Positions 48,927 to 57,974 of a stretch of 64,000 nt of DNA are shown here, piece after piece. Below the pieces are notes generated by a model that was given only the letters and a program-made list of their open reading frames with translations, ran no database searches and was not told the origin of the DNA. The first letter of the stretch is position 1. Each line of letters opens with the position of its first letter. The translations under genes were made by a program, and so were the position numbers. The DNA comes from DATJKD01 sp963728295 (GTDB lineage Bacteria; Pseudomonadota; Gammaproteobacteria; Steroidobacterales; Steroidobacteraceae). The DNA is taken from the NCBI GenBank assembly GCA_963728295.1, contig CAVSKB010000019.1, positions 372,001 to 436,000 on the forward strand. Direction: 5' to 3'.

Positions 48927-49081
48927 GGCTCTCTCCGCGAGGTCGGCGGCTTCCGGCCCGCGAGTCTAACGCAACGCCCAGGCGGGACCGGCCGCGGCCC
49001 GCGGTCGTCGGCGGTGGCGGCTCTCACCGCATTATGTTCAGAATGCCGGCTCAGGTCAGGTTCCGTGTAAGGAGGACTGTC

Positions 49082-50161
49082 ATGTCCGCTTCATTGCTCG
49101 ATAGTCTGACCGCGCTCATCACGCCCGACCTGGCCAGCAGGGCCGCCTCGATGCTCGGCGAATCCGACTCCTCGATCCGCAAGGGGCTGGGCGGCGCGCT
49201 ACCGGTCATGCTCACCGGACTCGCGAGTCGCGCGGGCGATCCGGGATTTGCCGGATCGTTGTTCGATCTCGTGCGATCGCCGGCGAACGATGACAACGTC
49301 CTGAACGACGTCGGCGGTCTGCTCGGCAGCGGAACGTCCTCGCCGATGATGGGTCTCGGCGGCAAGCTTGTCAGCATGCTGTTCGGCGGAAATACCACTA
49401 ACCTTGCCAGTGCGCTTGCCGGCTACGCCGGCGTGAAGAGCTCCACCGCCTCGACGCTGCTAAACCTCGCCGCGCCGCTGGTGCTGGCCGTGCTGGGTCG
49501 ACGGACTCGCAGCGACAACCTGAACGCGTCCTCGCTCGCGAGCCTGCTGCTGAGTCAGAAGGACTCCTTCGCTGCTGCATTGCCGGGGCCGCTGGCTGAC
49601 ATCGGCAGCTACCTGGCGGCACCGACCGGCGAGCGCGAGGCGTACGCCGCGCCACCGCCGGTACCGGAGCGTCGCTCATCGATCTGGCGCTGGCTGCTGC
49701 CGCTCCTGATTGCGCTCGGGTTGCTGTGGCTCTTGTCCTCGCTCTTCGGGCGCAAGGAGCGGCCCGTGGAGGACGCCACCACGCCGCCCGCGGCCGTCGA
49801 GCCCGCGCCTGCGCCGGTTCCGGAACCCGAGGTGGGGGCTCCGTCGACGAGGCCGACCGGGACCGTGTACTTCGATGTCGACCAGTCGGCGCTCCCGGCG
49901 GGCAGCGAGACCGCGCTCTCGGCGGTGATCGCCTATCTGAAGGCGAATCCGGCGTCGACGGCCGTGATCTCCGGCTATCACGATCCAACCGGCGACCAGG
50001 CGGCCAACGAGGAGCTCGCCAAGAATCGCGCCGGCTCGGTCCGCGACGCCCTCGTCGCCGCTGGGGTCGAGGAGTCACGGATCAACATGGAGAAACCCGT
50101 CGTAACTACGGGCGAGGGAACGCTCGAGGATGCGCGGCGCGTCGAGGTCACCGTGCGCTGA
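49082..50161 (+). CDS. DUF937 / OmpA-domain membrane protein
   Basis: This protein of 359 residues starts at the ATG at 49082 with a strong Shine-Dalgarno (AAGGAGG, 7 bases upstream). Residues 3-165 match DUF937 (LLDSLTALITPDLASRAASM, IRKGLGGALPVMLTGLASR). A membrane segment follows (WRWLLPLLIALGLLWLLSSL), then a Pro-rich spacer. The C-terminus is an OmpA-like peptidoglycan-binding domain (VYFDVDQSALPAGSETAL, LAKNRAGSVRDALVAAGV). The layout suggests a cytoplasmic DUF937 part tethered across the inner membrane to peptidoglycan. The role of DUF937 is not established to my knowledge. The gene is monocistronic by position, divergent from aguB. Confidence 0.85.
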   Translation: MSASLLDSLTALITPDLASRAASMLGESDSSIRKGLGGALPVMLTGLASRAGDPGFAGSLFDLVRSPANDDNVLNDVGGLLGSGTSSPMMGLGGKLVSMLFGGNTTNLASALAGYAGVKSSTASTLLNLAAPLVLAVLGRRTRSDNLNASSLASLLLSQKDSFAAALPGPLADIGSYLAAPTGEREAYAAPPPVPERRSSIWRWLLPLLIALGLLWLLSSLFGRKERPVEDATTPPAAVEPAPAPVPEPEVGAPSTRPTGTVYFDVDQSALPAGSETALSAVIAYLKANPASTAVISGYHDPTGDQAANEELAKNRAGSVRDALVAAGVEESRINMEKPVVTTGEGTLEDARRVEVTVR

Positions 50162-50185
50162 CCGCAGATCATCGAGCCCGATTTT

Positions 50186-51693
50186 CTAGGAGAGGTCGAT
50201 CCAGGTCGTCTTGAGCTCGGTGTACTTGTCGAACGCGTGCAGCGACTTGTCGCGGCCGATGCCGGACTGCTTGAAGCCGCCGAACGGCACGGTGATGTCG
50301 TCGGCGTCGTAGCAGTTCACGTAGACGATGCCGGCGCGCAACGCGCGCGCGATGCGATGCGCGCGTGTTGATGTCGCGCGTCCACACCGCCGCCGCGAGG
50401 CCGTAGTCGACGTCGTTGCGCGATCCGGATCGCCTCCTCGACGTCCTTGAACGTGATCGTCGGCCAGCACCGGCCCGAAGATCTCCTCGCGCGCGATCTT
50501 CATGTCCGGGCTGCACGCCGTCGAACACCGTCGGCTCGACGAAGAAGCCGCCGCTGTCCTGCGCGCACGCGATTGCCGCCGAGCGCAGACGTCGCGCCCT
50601 CCGTCTCGGCCGGCGTCGATGTAGCCGAGCACGCGCGTTCATCTGCGTCTCGTCGACGATCGCGCCGAGCCGCGTCGCCGGATCGAGCGGGTCGCCGGGC
50701 GACCATGCGCCGCGCCGACTGCCGCGATCTTCTCGAGCAACGCGTCCTTGACCGACTCCTGCACGAGCAGGCGCGAGCCCGCCGAGCACATCTCGCCCTG
50801 GTTGAAGAAGATCGCCGACGCCGCCGCCGTCGGCCGCCCGATCGAGGTCCGGGCAGTCCGCGAGCACGATGTTCGGCGACTTGCCGCCGCACTCGAGCCA
50901 CACGCGCTTCATGTTCGACTGCGCCGCGTACTGCAGCATCAGCTTGCCGGTGCGCGGTCGAGCCGGTGAACGCGATGCAGTCGACGTCCATGTGCAGCGC
51001 CAGCGCCTTGCCCGCGGTGTGCCCGAAGCCCGGCACCACGTTGAACACGCCGTCGGGCATGCCGGCCTCCACCGCGAGCTCCGCGATCGCGGAGCGCGGT
51101 CAGCGGCGATTTCTCGGAGGGCTTCAGCACCAGCGAATTGCCGGCCGCGAGCGCCGGGCCGATCTTCCACGCCGCCATGATGCAGCGGGAAATTCCACGG
51201 CACGATCGCGCCGACGACGCCCATCGGCTCGCGCGTGATCAGCGCGAGCGCATCGTGCGCCGGTGGGCGCGACTTCGTCGTAGATCTTGTCGATCGCCTC
51301 GGCGTACCAGCGCGATGCAGTTGCGCCGTCGGCGGGAATGTCGACGCTCAGGCTGTCGGAGATCGGCTTGCCCATGTCCAGCGTCTCGAGCAGCGCGAGC
51401 TCGTCGCGGTTCGCGAGCGATGAGCTCGGCGAATCGCAGCAGCACCTTCTTGCGCGCGGCCGGCGGCTGCCGCGCCCAGCGGCCCTGCTCGAAGGCGCGC
51501 GCGCGCTGCGGCGACCGCGCGATCGACGTCGGCCGCGTCGCGTGGAGGCGACGCGCGCGATCAGCCGGCCGTCGACCGGGTTGATGCAGTCGAAGGTCGC
51601 GCCGCGAGACCGCGGGCACGTAGCGGCCGTCGATGAAGGCCTGCGTGCGCGGCTCGAGGGCCGCGGCGCGTTCGTGCCAGTCTGACGCGTCAT
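50186..51693 (-). CDS. puuC: Gamma-glutamyl-gamma-aminobutyraldehyde dehydrogenase (many frameshifts)
   Basis: This NAD(P)-dependent aldehyde dehydrogenase oxidises the PuuB product (and 4-aminobutanal) to the acid. The ATG at 51693 begins MTRQ followed, after one indel, by DWHERAAALEPRTQAFIDGR. Conserved blocks in alternating frames are LALLETLDMGKPISDSLSV, GAIVPWNFP, KIGPALAAGNSLVLKPSEKS, the catalytic Glu in WLECGGKSPNIVLADCPDLD, the catalytic Cys in FFNQGEMCSAGSRLLV (Cys codon at 50786-50788), and VPFGGFKQSGIGRDKSLHA at the C-terminus. Family length of about 495 residues is kept. At least ten frameshifts break it. It lies 35 bases after the PuuR-like gene in the same direction. Confidence 0.87.
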
Positions 51694-51728
51694 CGTCGGC
51701 TTCCTCGGATGCACGGCGCTGCTCGTGC

Positions 51729-52292
51729 TCAGAAGCGTCGGCGGGGTGCTGGCGCGAGATGATCTCACAGGGCTCGCGCCCGCGTTGCGGAAGCGGTGCG
51801 GCATCGCGCTCGCGAAATAGTACGCGTCGCCCGGGCCAAGCACGCGCGCTGCGCCGCCGACCGTGAGCTCGACCCGGCCGCGCACGACGACACCGCCCTC
51901 TTCGCCGCGGTGCGCGCAGCATGTCCGCGCCCGTGTCGGCGCCGGGCGCATAGCGCTCGTGCAGGATCGCCATGCTGCGCGGCTCGGGCGTCTGCGCCGC
52001 GACCAGGCGCAGCGAGACGCCGCTCGTCGCCGAGCTCGACCAGCTCGTCGCGCGCCGAAGAACACCTGCGGCGTCGCCGACGAGATCGAGCGTGAAGAAC
52101 TCGGCGAGCGACATCGGCATGCCGTCGAGCACTTTCTTCAGCGAGCTGACCGACGGGCTCACGCGGTTCTGCTCGATCAGCGAGATCAGGCCGTTCGTGA
52201 CGCCCGCGCGCTTGCGCGAGCTCGCGCTGCGACAGCCCGTGCATGGTGCGCACCGCCCGCAGGCGCGCGCCGACGTCGATCCCTGTTGCCAT
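51729..52292 (-). CDS. puuR: PuuR-like XRE-family regulator with cupin domain (frameshifted)
   Basis: This regulator of about 185 residues starts at the ATG at 52292. The helix-turn-helix reads GARLRAVRTMHGLSQRELA then, in a shifted frame, KRAGVTNGLISLIEQNRVSP and SVSSLKKVLDGMPMSLAEFF. A small cupin domain follows (GEEGGVVVRGRVELTVG, LGPGDAYYFASAMPHRFRN) and ends EIIS...TPPT, as in PuuR. PuuR represses putrescine-utilisation genes and is released by putrescine. At least four frameshifts are present, and the stop at 51729-51731 is inferred from the best frame. It is divergent from an aminotransferase gene over a 111-base region with a candidate operator, consistent with autoregulation. Confidence 0.82.
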
Positions 52293-52296
52293 GGGG

Positions 52297-52320
52297 TGTT
52301 GAGTATCCTGGACACGTCCA
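52297..52320. promoter_or_regulatory. Candidate operator in the puuR-like/aminotransferase divergent region
   Basis: TGTTGAGTATCCTGGACAC (52297-52315) matches 12 of 19 positions of the candidate operator at 29705-29723, sharing the ATCCTnGAC core. It overlaps a perfect small inverted repeat TGGAC-AC-GTCCA at 52309-52320. The site lies 5 bases upstream of the regulator's start codon, a position suited to autorepression. This is inferred from sequence similarity only. Confidence 0.4.
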
Positions 52321-52403
52321 GCGCCGGAACCAGGAAGTTTCAAGGCCGTTTGTCGCGCCTGTCAATTTTTCTTATCATCCGCCGCCCATCAAGGAAGAAC
52401 GCC

Positions 52404-53741
52404 ATGCCGCTGCACTCCCGTCTCGACCGGTCTCAGCTCGAAGCCTTCTGGATGCCGTTCACCGCGAATCGCCAGTTCAAGGCGAACCCGCGCCTGCTCG
52501 CGCGAGCGGCCGGGCATGCACTACTGGACCGCCGGACGGCCGCCAGATCCTCGACGGCTGCGCCGGCCTGTGGTGCGTCAACGCGGGTCACGGGCGGCAG
52601 GAGATCACGGAGGCCGTCAGCCGCCAGATCGCGACGATGGATTACGCGCCGCCGTTCCAGATGGGCCACCCGGCCGCCTTCGAGCTGGCGAACGCGCTCG
52701 TGGGGATCGCTGCCCGGCGGGACTCGATCACGTGTTCTTCACGAACTCCGGATCCGAATCGGTCGACACCGCGCTCAAGATCGCGCTCGCGTATCACCGC
52801 GTGCGGGGCGAGGGCACGCGCACGCGGCTGATCGGCCGCGAGCGCGGCTACCACGGCGTGGGCTTCGGCGGCATCTCCGTCGGCGGCATGGTCAACAACC
52901 GCAAGTTCTTCGCGACGCTGCTGCCCGGCGTCGATCATCTGCCGCACACGCACGACCTCGCGCGCAATGCCTTCTCGCGCGGCCAGCCCGAACACGGCGC
53001 GCCGCTCGCCGACGAGCTCGAGCGGCTGGTCGCGCTGCACGATGCGAGCGACGATCGCCGCGGTGATCGTCGAGCCGATCGCGGGCTCGACCGGCGTGCT
53101 GCTCCCGCCGCAGGGCTATCTCAAGCGGCTGCGCGAGATCTGCACGCGCCACGGCATCCTGCTGATCTTCGACGAGGTCATCACCGGCTTCGGGCGGCAC
53201 GGGCACGCCGTTCGCCGCGCAGGAATTCGACGTCACTGCCGGACATGATCACGATGCGCCAAGGGCCTGACCAACGGCGCGGTACCGATGGGCGCCGTCG
53301 CCGTGCGCAGCGACGATCTACGACGCGTTCATGACGGGGCCCGACAGCGCGATCGAGCTCTTTCACGGCTACACGTACTCGGCGCATCCGGTGGCGTGCG
53401 CCGCCGGCCTCGCCACGCAGCAGATCTACCGGCGCGAGGGGCTGCTCACACGCGCGCAAGAGGTCGGCGGGTACTGGGCCGATGCTCTGCACGCGCTCAA
53501 GGGCCGGCCGCATGTCATCGACCTGCGCAACTACGGCTTGATCGGCGCGATCGAGCTGGAGCCGATCGCGGGGAAGCCCGGCGCGCGCGGCTTCGACGCT
53601 TTCCTGCGCGCCTTCGAAAAGGGCATGCTGATCCGGGTCACCGGCGACACCATCGCACTGTCGCCGCCGCTCATCATCGAGCGCTCGCACATCGATCAGC
53701 TGTTCGGCCGGCTCGACGAGGTCCTGAGCGAGCTCCCGTGA
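52404..53741 (+). CDS. Beta-alanine:pyruvate-type class III aminotransferase (frameshifted)
   Basis: This omega-amino-acid:pyruvate transaminase of about 445 residues moves the amino group of beta-alanine or a diamine-derived omega-amine to pyruvate. It starts at the ATG at 52404 after AAGGAAG. The N-terminus QLEAFWMPFTANRQFKANPR is typical for this enzyme. Further blocks are AGLWCVNAGHGRQEITEAVS, VFFTNSGSESVDTALKIALA, ERGYHGVGFGGISVGGMVN, LIFDEVITGFGRHGHA, the PLP-lysine segment AKGLTNGAVPMGAVAV and HGYTYSAHPVACAAGLATQ. Breaks lie near 52535, 52725, 53045, 53215, 53265 and 53320. It differs from spuC, so the window encodes two distinct class III aminotransferases. Confidence 0.85.
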
Positions 53742-53785
53742 CCCAAGTCAGCGTTCACGCGAGCGCCCGCAAGCCATAGCCGCGG

Positions 53786-53823
53786 CAACAAAAACGCCTG
53801 GCTTCCTCGCGAAAGCCAGGCGT
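53786..53823 (-). terminator. Rho-independent terminator of the TorF-type porin gene
   Basis: An 11-base-pair perfect stem (ACGCCTGGCTT / AAGCCAGGCGT, arms 53794-53804 and 53813-53823) encloses an 8-base loop. On the minus strand it is followed by TTTTTGTT. It lies 30 bases beyond the stop of the porin gene that ends at 53853. The plus-strand side has no U-tract, so it mainly serves the minus-strand gene. Confidence 0.85.
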
Positions 53824-53852
53824 CGCTTGAGTCGATTATCGGATGGGTTGTG

Positions 53853-54557
53853 CTATTCGCTGCCCCAGGGGAACGTGGTCGACACGGAGAATATCGCCCG
53901 CGCTTCGCTGCTGCCGATGTCGCCGGGGGTGCCGTCGACGGCCTCGTTATCGCTGCCGTCGACATACTTCAGACCCAGCTCGAAATTGCCGAGCATGTAG
54001 GTGACGCCGACCGACCAGTCCATGTAGCTGTCGCCATAAAAATTGTCGATGCCGTCGCCGTCGCTGTAGCCGATGTGAGCGTTGAGCCCGAAGTCGGACG
54101 GCAGCTCCCATGCGGCTTGGAGGTCGTAGTAGAACGCCTCGTCGTTGTCGAAGCCACCGAACTCGTCCGAGTACCAGATCTTGCCGGTCAGGAAACTATA
54201 GCCAACGCTCGCGTAGAGTTCCTGGAAGTCTGCATCGCTTTCACCCGGATAGCCGTAGTAGATGAAACCGATGTCCCAGGTAACGTCTTCGCCGCCGCTG
54301 AAGCCTGCGTACAGATCGACTTCGATGTCCGCGTCGAACGAGTTGCCGAAGTCGATGTTGCTGGCCCAGGCGCCAAGGTAGAGCCCGCTCTCTGCAGCCC
54401 AGTCGATGCTGCCCTGCAACGCAGGGTCTTGTGCGGTCTGGGTAATGCCACGGAAATCGTAGTCGCTCACTGCCGTCACGGTGCCGGAAAATTGCGCGTG
54501 GGCCATCGAGGCCGACGCGAGCAGCGCCAGCGCCGCCAAGGCTTGACTTAATCTCAT
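53853..54557 (-). CDS. TorF-family putative outer-membrane porin
   Basis: This 234-residue outer-membrane protein has a signal peptide (LAALALLASASMAHAQ) and then the TorF/TIGR02001 opening FSGTVTAVSDYDFRGITQT. Alternating strands rich in Tyr, Trp, Asp and Gly follow (LYLGAWASNIDFGNSFDADI, EVDLYAGFSGG, WDIGFIYYGYPGE). The C-terminus is aromatic and charged (STTFPWGSE). The family is described as putative porins, and its substrate is unknown. The start at 54557 has AAGGGG upstream. A strong terminator follows. Confidence 0.88.
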   Translation of the reverse strand: MRLSQALAALALLASASMAHAQFSGTVTAVSDYDFRGITQTAQDPALQGSIDWAAESGLYLGAWASNIDFGNSFDADIEVDLYAGFSGGEDVTWDIGFIYYGYPGESDADFQELYASVGYSFLTGKIWYSDEFGGFDNDEAFYYDLQAAWELPSDFGLNAHIGYSDGDGIDNFYGDSYMDWSVGVTYMLGNFELGLKYVDGSDNEAVDGTPGDIGSSEARAIFSVSTTFPWGSE

Positions 54558-54773
54558 TGCGTACCCCTTAAGTTGCGTGGAAACCACGGAAAGGTTGCGG
54601 CCGTCGCACAGATTGTAGCAGATGGCACACGGAAGCCTGTTTACAGAACGAAATGCAGGTTTCATGCCAGCAACGGAACGCACGAATTTTCGCGCGCGCG
54701 GTGGTTCGATCTGCACCGCAACGGCGCAACGCGCGCGATCGCGGCGCACTGGATTCGGTCGTCGTGCGCTGCT

Positions 54774-55163
54774 TCAGCGTTCGCCGGCGGGCGGCTCGAA
54801 GATCGCGTAGAACTTGCGTGCGTCCTCGAGCACTTCCCATAGACCCTCGAATCCCGCGGGCACGACGAAGCAGTCGCCGGGCCCGAAGGTCCAGCTTCGG
54901 CCCGACTCATCCGTGATCCGGACGCTGCCCTGCGTAAGCACACAGAGCTCGTTCTCCGTATAGGCCACGCGCCACGCGCCGCGCGTGCTGCTCCAGATTC
55001 CCGAGAAGAACCGCCCGCTGGCATCAGTGAAGAGGTTGCGGACGGTCTGCGCAGGCATTGCGCTGCCGGGCGCAAGGCGCCCCGCATCAAGCTGGAGCGC
55101 CTCCGCCTGACCCGAGTGCTCGTCGATACGGATGATTTCTGGTGTCGGTGCGCCCGCGGTCAC
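54774..55163 (-). CDS. Cupin-domain protein (DUF861/EutQ-like)
   Basis: This 129-residue single-domain cupin has the two cupin motifs in shortened form: WRVAYTENELCVLTQGSVRI and WTFGPGDCFVVPAGFEGLWE. It belongs to the Cupin_3/DUF861 group of small beta-barrel proteins with no fixed activity. Metal-binding His residues of the classic motif are replaced here, so catalysis is uncertain. The ATG at 55163 overlaps the stop of the upstream HPF gene (ATGA), suggesting co-translation. Confidence 0.78.
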   Translation of the reverse strand: MTAGAPTPEIIRIDEHSGQAEALQLDAGRLAPGSAMPAQTVRNLFTDASGRFFSGIWSSTRGAWRVAYTENELCVLTQGSVRITDESGRSWTFGPGDCFVVPAGFEGLWEVLEDARKFYAIFEPPAGER

Positions 55164-55501
55164 CGCCGCGCCTCGTCGCCCCGCAGGCTCGCCATCCGCT
55201 GCTGCAGCTGCCGCTTTGCGGCGTCGAATGCATCGCGGATGACGACGTAAACGTCTTCGTGGCCGTCACGCTGCGGCCGTTCCATGTCCACGACCACGTT
55301 TTCGCCCGGCAACCCGACCTGCACAGTGACGTTGAACACCTTGCCCTGGTGATGATGACGATGCGGTGCGTCCACCACGACGCGACACGACTGGATGCGG
55401 TCGCTGAAATGATGCAGATGATCGGCGAGGCTGCGAACGCGCGCCTCGACGGCCGGAGAGGCTTCGATGTGCCGGAACGTGATCTGAACGGGTGTTGCCA
55501 C
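55160..55501 (-). CDS. Short ribosome hibernation-promoting factor (HPF/RaiA family)
   Basis: This 113-residue protein has the HPF/YfiA fold: VQITFRHIEASPAVEARVRS, LHHFSDRIQSCRVVVDAPHR, KVFNVTVQVGLPGENVVVD and DVYVVIRDAFDAAKRQLQQR. Such proteins bind the 30S decoding centre in stationary phase and stabilise inactive ribosomes. It lacks the long C-terminal dimerisation domain. It is not in the usual rpoN operon, so it may be a second copy. Its stop overlaps the start of the cupin gene. Confidence 0.88.
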   Translation of the reverse strand: MATPVQITFRHIEASPAVEARVRSLADHLHHFSDRIQSCRVVVDAPHRHHHQGKVFNVTVQVGLPGENVVVDMERPQRDGHEDVYVVIRDAFDAAKRQLQQRMASLRGDEARR

Positions 55502-55589
55502 GGTTGCAGGTCCTCCTGAACATTGGCCCGGGGTGATGTCCCCGGTTCCGAGCGAGCGATCGCCGTTCCCTGGGGCCCGCCCCGGAGGC

Positions 55590-56912
55590 TCAGCCTGCTC
55601 GACTCAAGGGTACACCCGGCGACGCCGCGTCCACTACGGCCGTGGTCACCAGGTCGGACCCGACATTTACCATAGTCCTCGTCATGTCCAGGATCCGGTC
55701 CACGCCGAGGATGATCCCGATCCCCTCCGGTGGAATCCCGAAGGCGCCGAGCAGACCCGCGATGAGTGGCAAGGCCCCGCCCGGAATGGCCGCCACCGCG
55801 ACCGCGCTCAGCACCGCCAGGAAAACGAGCGTGATCTGCTGGGCAATGTCGAGGTGGACACCGAACACCTGCGCGACGAACAGCACGACGCAGCCCTCAT
55901 AGAGCGCCGTGCCGCTCATGTTCATGGTGGTGCCGAGCGGCAGCACGAACCCGGCCGTCGACGGACGGATACCGAGCGGATCGCGCGCGGCGGCCAGCGC
56001 CGCGGGCAGCGTTGCACTGCTCGAGCTGGTCGAGAACGCGGTCACAAGGACGTCCTTGATCTGGCGGAAGAACAGCCTTGGGCTGCGGCGGGCCAGAAAC
56101 CGCAGCCAGATCGACATCGTGCCGAACAGGTGCAGCAGCAGCATCACGACGCAGCCGAGCACGAAGAGCCCGAGCGCCAGGATGATTTCGAAGCCCACCT
56201 TGACGATCACGCTGAAGATCATCGCCGGTACCGCGATCGGCGCGAGGCGCAAGGCGAAGTGAACGATGCCCGTCATGAGCTGTGCGACGGTTTCGAGCCC
56301 GTCCTCGAAGCGCTTGCGCCGCTCCCGCGACAGGCCCAGGCCCGCGGCACCCACCAGAATCGCGAATGTGATCAGCGGCAGCACGTCGCCCAGGAGATTG
56401 CGCTGATTGCCGACGAACGCGCCGAAGAGGTTGCGCGGCATGAACATGTCCACGATGGCCATGGGTGTCATGTCCGGCCGGGACGCGCCCTTCTCGACAT
56501 GCTGTGACGCCTGCTGGCTGTACTCGCTCAGGAGGCGGGCGGTCGTGTCATCGTTCAGCCGTGCGCCGGGCTCGAGCACATTCATCATCACGAGGCCAAG
56601 CGTCGCGGCGATGGCCATGTTCGCGAAGAACAGCGCAAAGGTGCGACCCGCGAGCGGCCCCAGCTCCCTGAGCTCTCCCAGCTGGACCACGCCGTAGGCC
56701 AGCGAGGCAAAGACCAGCGGGATCACGACGAAGAACAGCATGCGGAGGAAGACCTGCCCGATGGGATCGAGCACGGTCGTCGCAAGCCAGCGGGCGCCGG
56801 CGAGTACACCGGGCGCCGCGCCGCCGATCAGGAGCGTGATCGCTCCAGCGATCGCACCGATCACGAGGCCGAGCAGGATCCGGTTGGCGAGCCGCGTGTC
56901 GATGTCGGACAT
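55590..56912 (-). CDS. Dicarboxylate/amino acid:cation symporter (SDF/DAACS family)
   Basis: This 440-residue inner-membrane transporter moves a dicarboxylate or acidic or neutral amino acid with Na+ or H+. The start is the ATG at 56912 (SDIDTRLANRILLGLVIGAI). The serine-rich re-entrant hairpin 1 is visible as FSTSSSSATLPAALAAARD. The conserved TM7 motif, usually NMDGT, appears as GTTMNMSGTALYEGC, with Ser in place of Asp. The segment GGALPLIAGLLGAFGIPPEG marks hairpin 2. The remaining topology is standard for this glutamate-transporter fold. The Asp-to-Ser change affects a residue that helps bind a cation in characterised members, so coupling may differ. Confidence 0.87.
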   Translation of the reverse strand: MSDIDTRLANRILLGLVIGAIAGAITLLIGGAAPGVLAGARWLATTVLDPIGQVFLRMLFFVVIPLVFASLAYGVVQLGELRELGPLAGRTFALFFANMAIAATLGLVMMNVLEPGARLNDDTTARLLSEYSQQASQHVEKGASRPDMTPMAIVDMFMPRNLFGAFVGNQRNLLGDVLPLITFAILVGAAGLGLSRERRKRFEDGLETVAQLMTGIVHFALRLAPIAVPAMIFSVIVKVGFEIILALGLFVLGCVVMLLLHLFGTMSIWLRFLARRSPRLFFRQIKDVLVTAFSTSSSSATLPAALAAARDPLGIRPSTAGFVLPLGTTMNMSGTALYEGCVVLFVAQVFGVHLDIAQQITLVFLAVLSAVAVAAIPGGALPLIAGLLGAFGIPPEGIGIILGVDRILDMTRTMVNVGSDLVTTAVVDAASPGVPLSRAG

Positions 56913-57021
56913 GGACGAGGCCTTCTCGCTTCTTTTCGTGATGCCGAGATGCTCCGGCAGCAACTAACCCCGGACTGGCGCGCGGGTTGTGCAGGCATCC
57001 ACCGCCGTCATCCGGCCCACA

Positions 57022-57064
57022 TAAGAAAACGGCGCCGCGAACGGTAAGGCTCGCGGCGCCGTTG
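57022..57064 (-). terminator. Rho-independent terminator
   Basis: A 13-base-pair perfect stem (AACGGCGCCGCGA / TCGCGGCGCCGTT, arms 57029-57041 and 57052-57064) has a 10-base loop. On the minus strand it is followed by TTTTCTTA. It lies 24 bases after the stop of the small secreted protein gene and before the SDF symporter, so it separates these two minus-strand transcription units. Confidence 0.85.
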
Positions 57065-57087
57065 GCAGATCAAATCCTACCGAGGAT

Positions 57088-57525
57088 CAGAGATCCTCGC
57101 GGCTGATGATGTTGATCGGCGTGCTCTCCGGATCGGAGTACAGCCCCCAACGGTCGTGCGGGATATAGAAGCTCACCTTGTCGCCCTTCTTCAGCTTGGC
57201 GACCGGGCGTGTCCTTGCCGTCGATCTTGACGGATGCGCCTTCTTTGGGCGCGATCACGACTTTTGAAAATGCCTTGTCCTTCGTGTCGAGCATGTGAAG
57301 CGTCACTTCCTTGGTCGCCTTGTCCACACTCTCAACTTCGGCAACGTACTTTGCGTACGGCTGGTTGTTCTTCATCATGACCGAGTGGCAGCCCTTGCTC
57401 GCGTTCGGAAACGCCTTCAGGACCTCCTCGCCCCAGTTCACCTTGTCGCACCCGTACTCCTGGGCGACGGCGAGTACTGGCATTACGAGCACCGCTAAAC
57501 AGGCGGCTCTGACAATTCCCTTCAT
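57088..57525 (-). CDS. Small secreted protein of unknown function (one frameshift)
   Basis: This protein of about 145 residues starts at the ATG at 57525 with a signal peptide (VRAACLAVLVMPVLAVAQE). The mature part begins YGCDKVNWGEEVLKAFPNAS and continues with a compact beta-rich region (AKYVAEVESVDKATKEVTLH, KVVIAPKEGASVKIDGKD). One extra C near 57213 breaks the frame after KDTP. Corrected, it reads VAKLKKGDKVSFYIPHDRWG and ends NIISREDL at 57088. The two Cys near the N-terminus may form a disulfide. I do not recognise the family. It has its own strong terminator. Confidence 0.7.
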
Positions 57526-57974
57526 TTTCCATTCTCCCGTGAATGTGACTTGGTAAGCATTCGAATATATCGGCGTCGGCTCTGGCAGCCGGCACTTGCG
57601 TTTAACCCATGCGCGGCGCGCCAAGCTCCAATGCTAGTCGAGTTTCAGGCTAACTAGAAGAATATGTGCGTACGGGCCGGCGTGCCTGGCCGGTCCCGGC
57701 GGGGCGCCAAGGGACGTCGCCCGGGGGCGACAACTGGGTGCAATGCAACGCACGATACGGCAGTAAGCTTGAGCGCCGGCACGGGACGCTCCAAGGGGTC
57801 ACTCGCATGCCAAACACGGCCTCCCGGCGCTACGTCTGGTTGCTTGCCGTCTGCGATCGTCCACATCGCCATGTTCTATGCGGCGACCGATCGCGCTTCC
57901 ACAGCCCCCAAACCGTGGCGGAACATGCTCGGCACAATTCCGCACACGCCTTCTCTTCCGACACTCGCCCTCGC
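57526..57974. other. Intergenic stretch with no convincing gene
   Basis: Several overlapping frames are open here on both strands, but none has a plausible start, Shine-Dalgarno site, domain or steady codon pattern. The leftmost part holds the promoter of the minus-strand secreted protein gene. The rest may be decayed DNA belonging to the pseudogene that follows. Confidence 0.6.
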
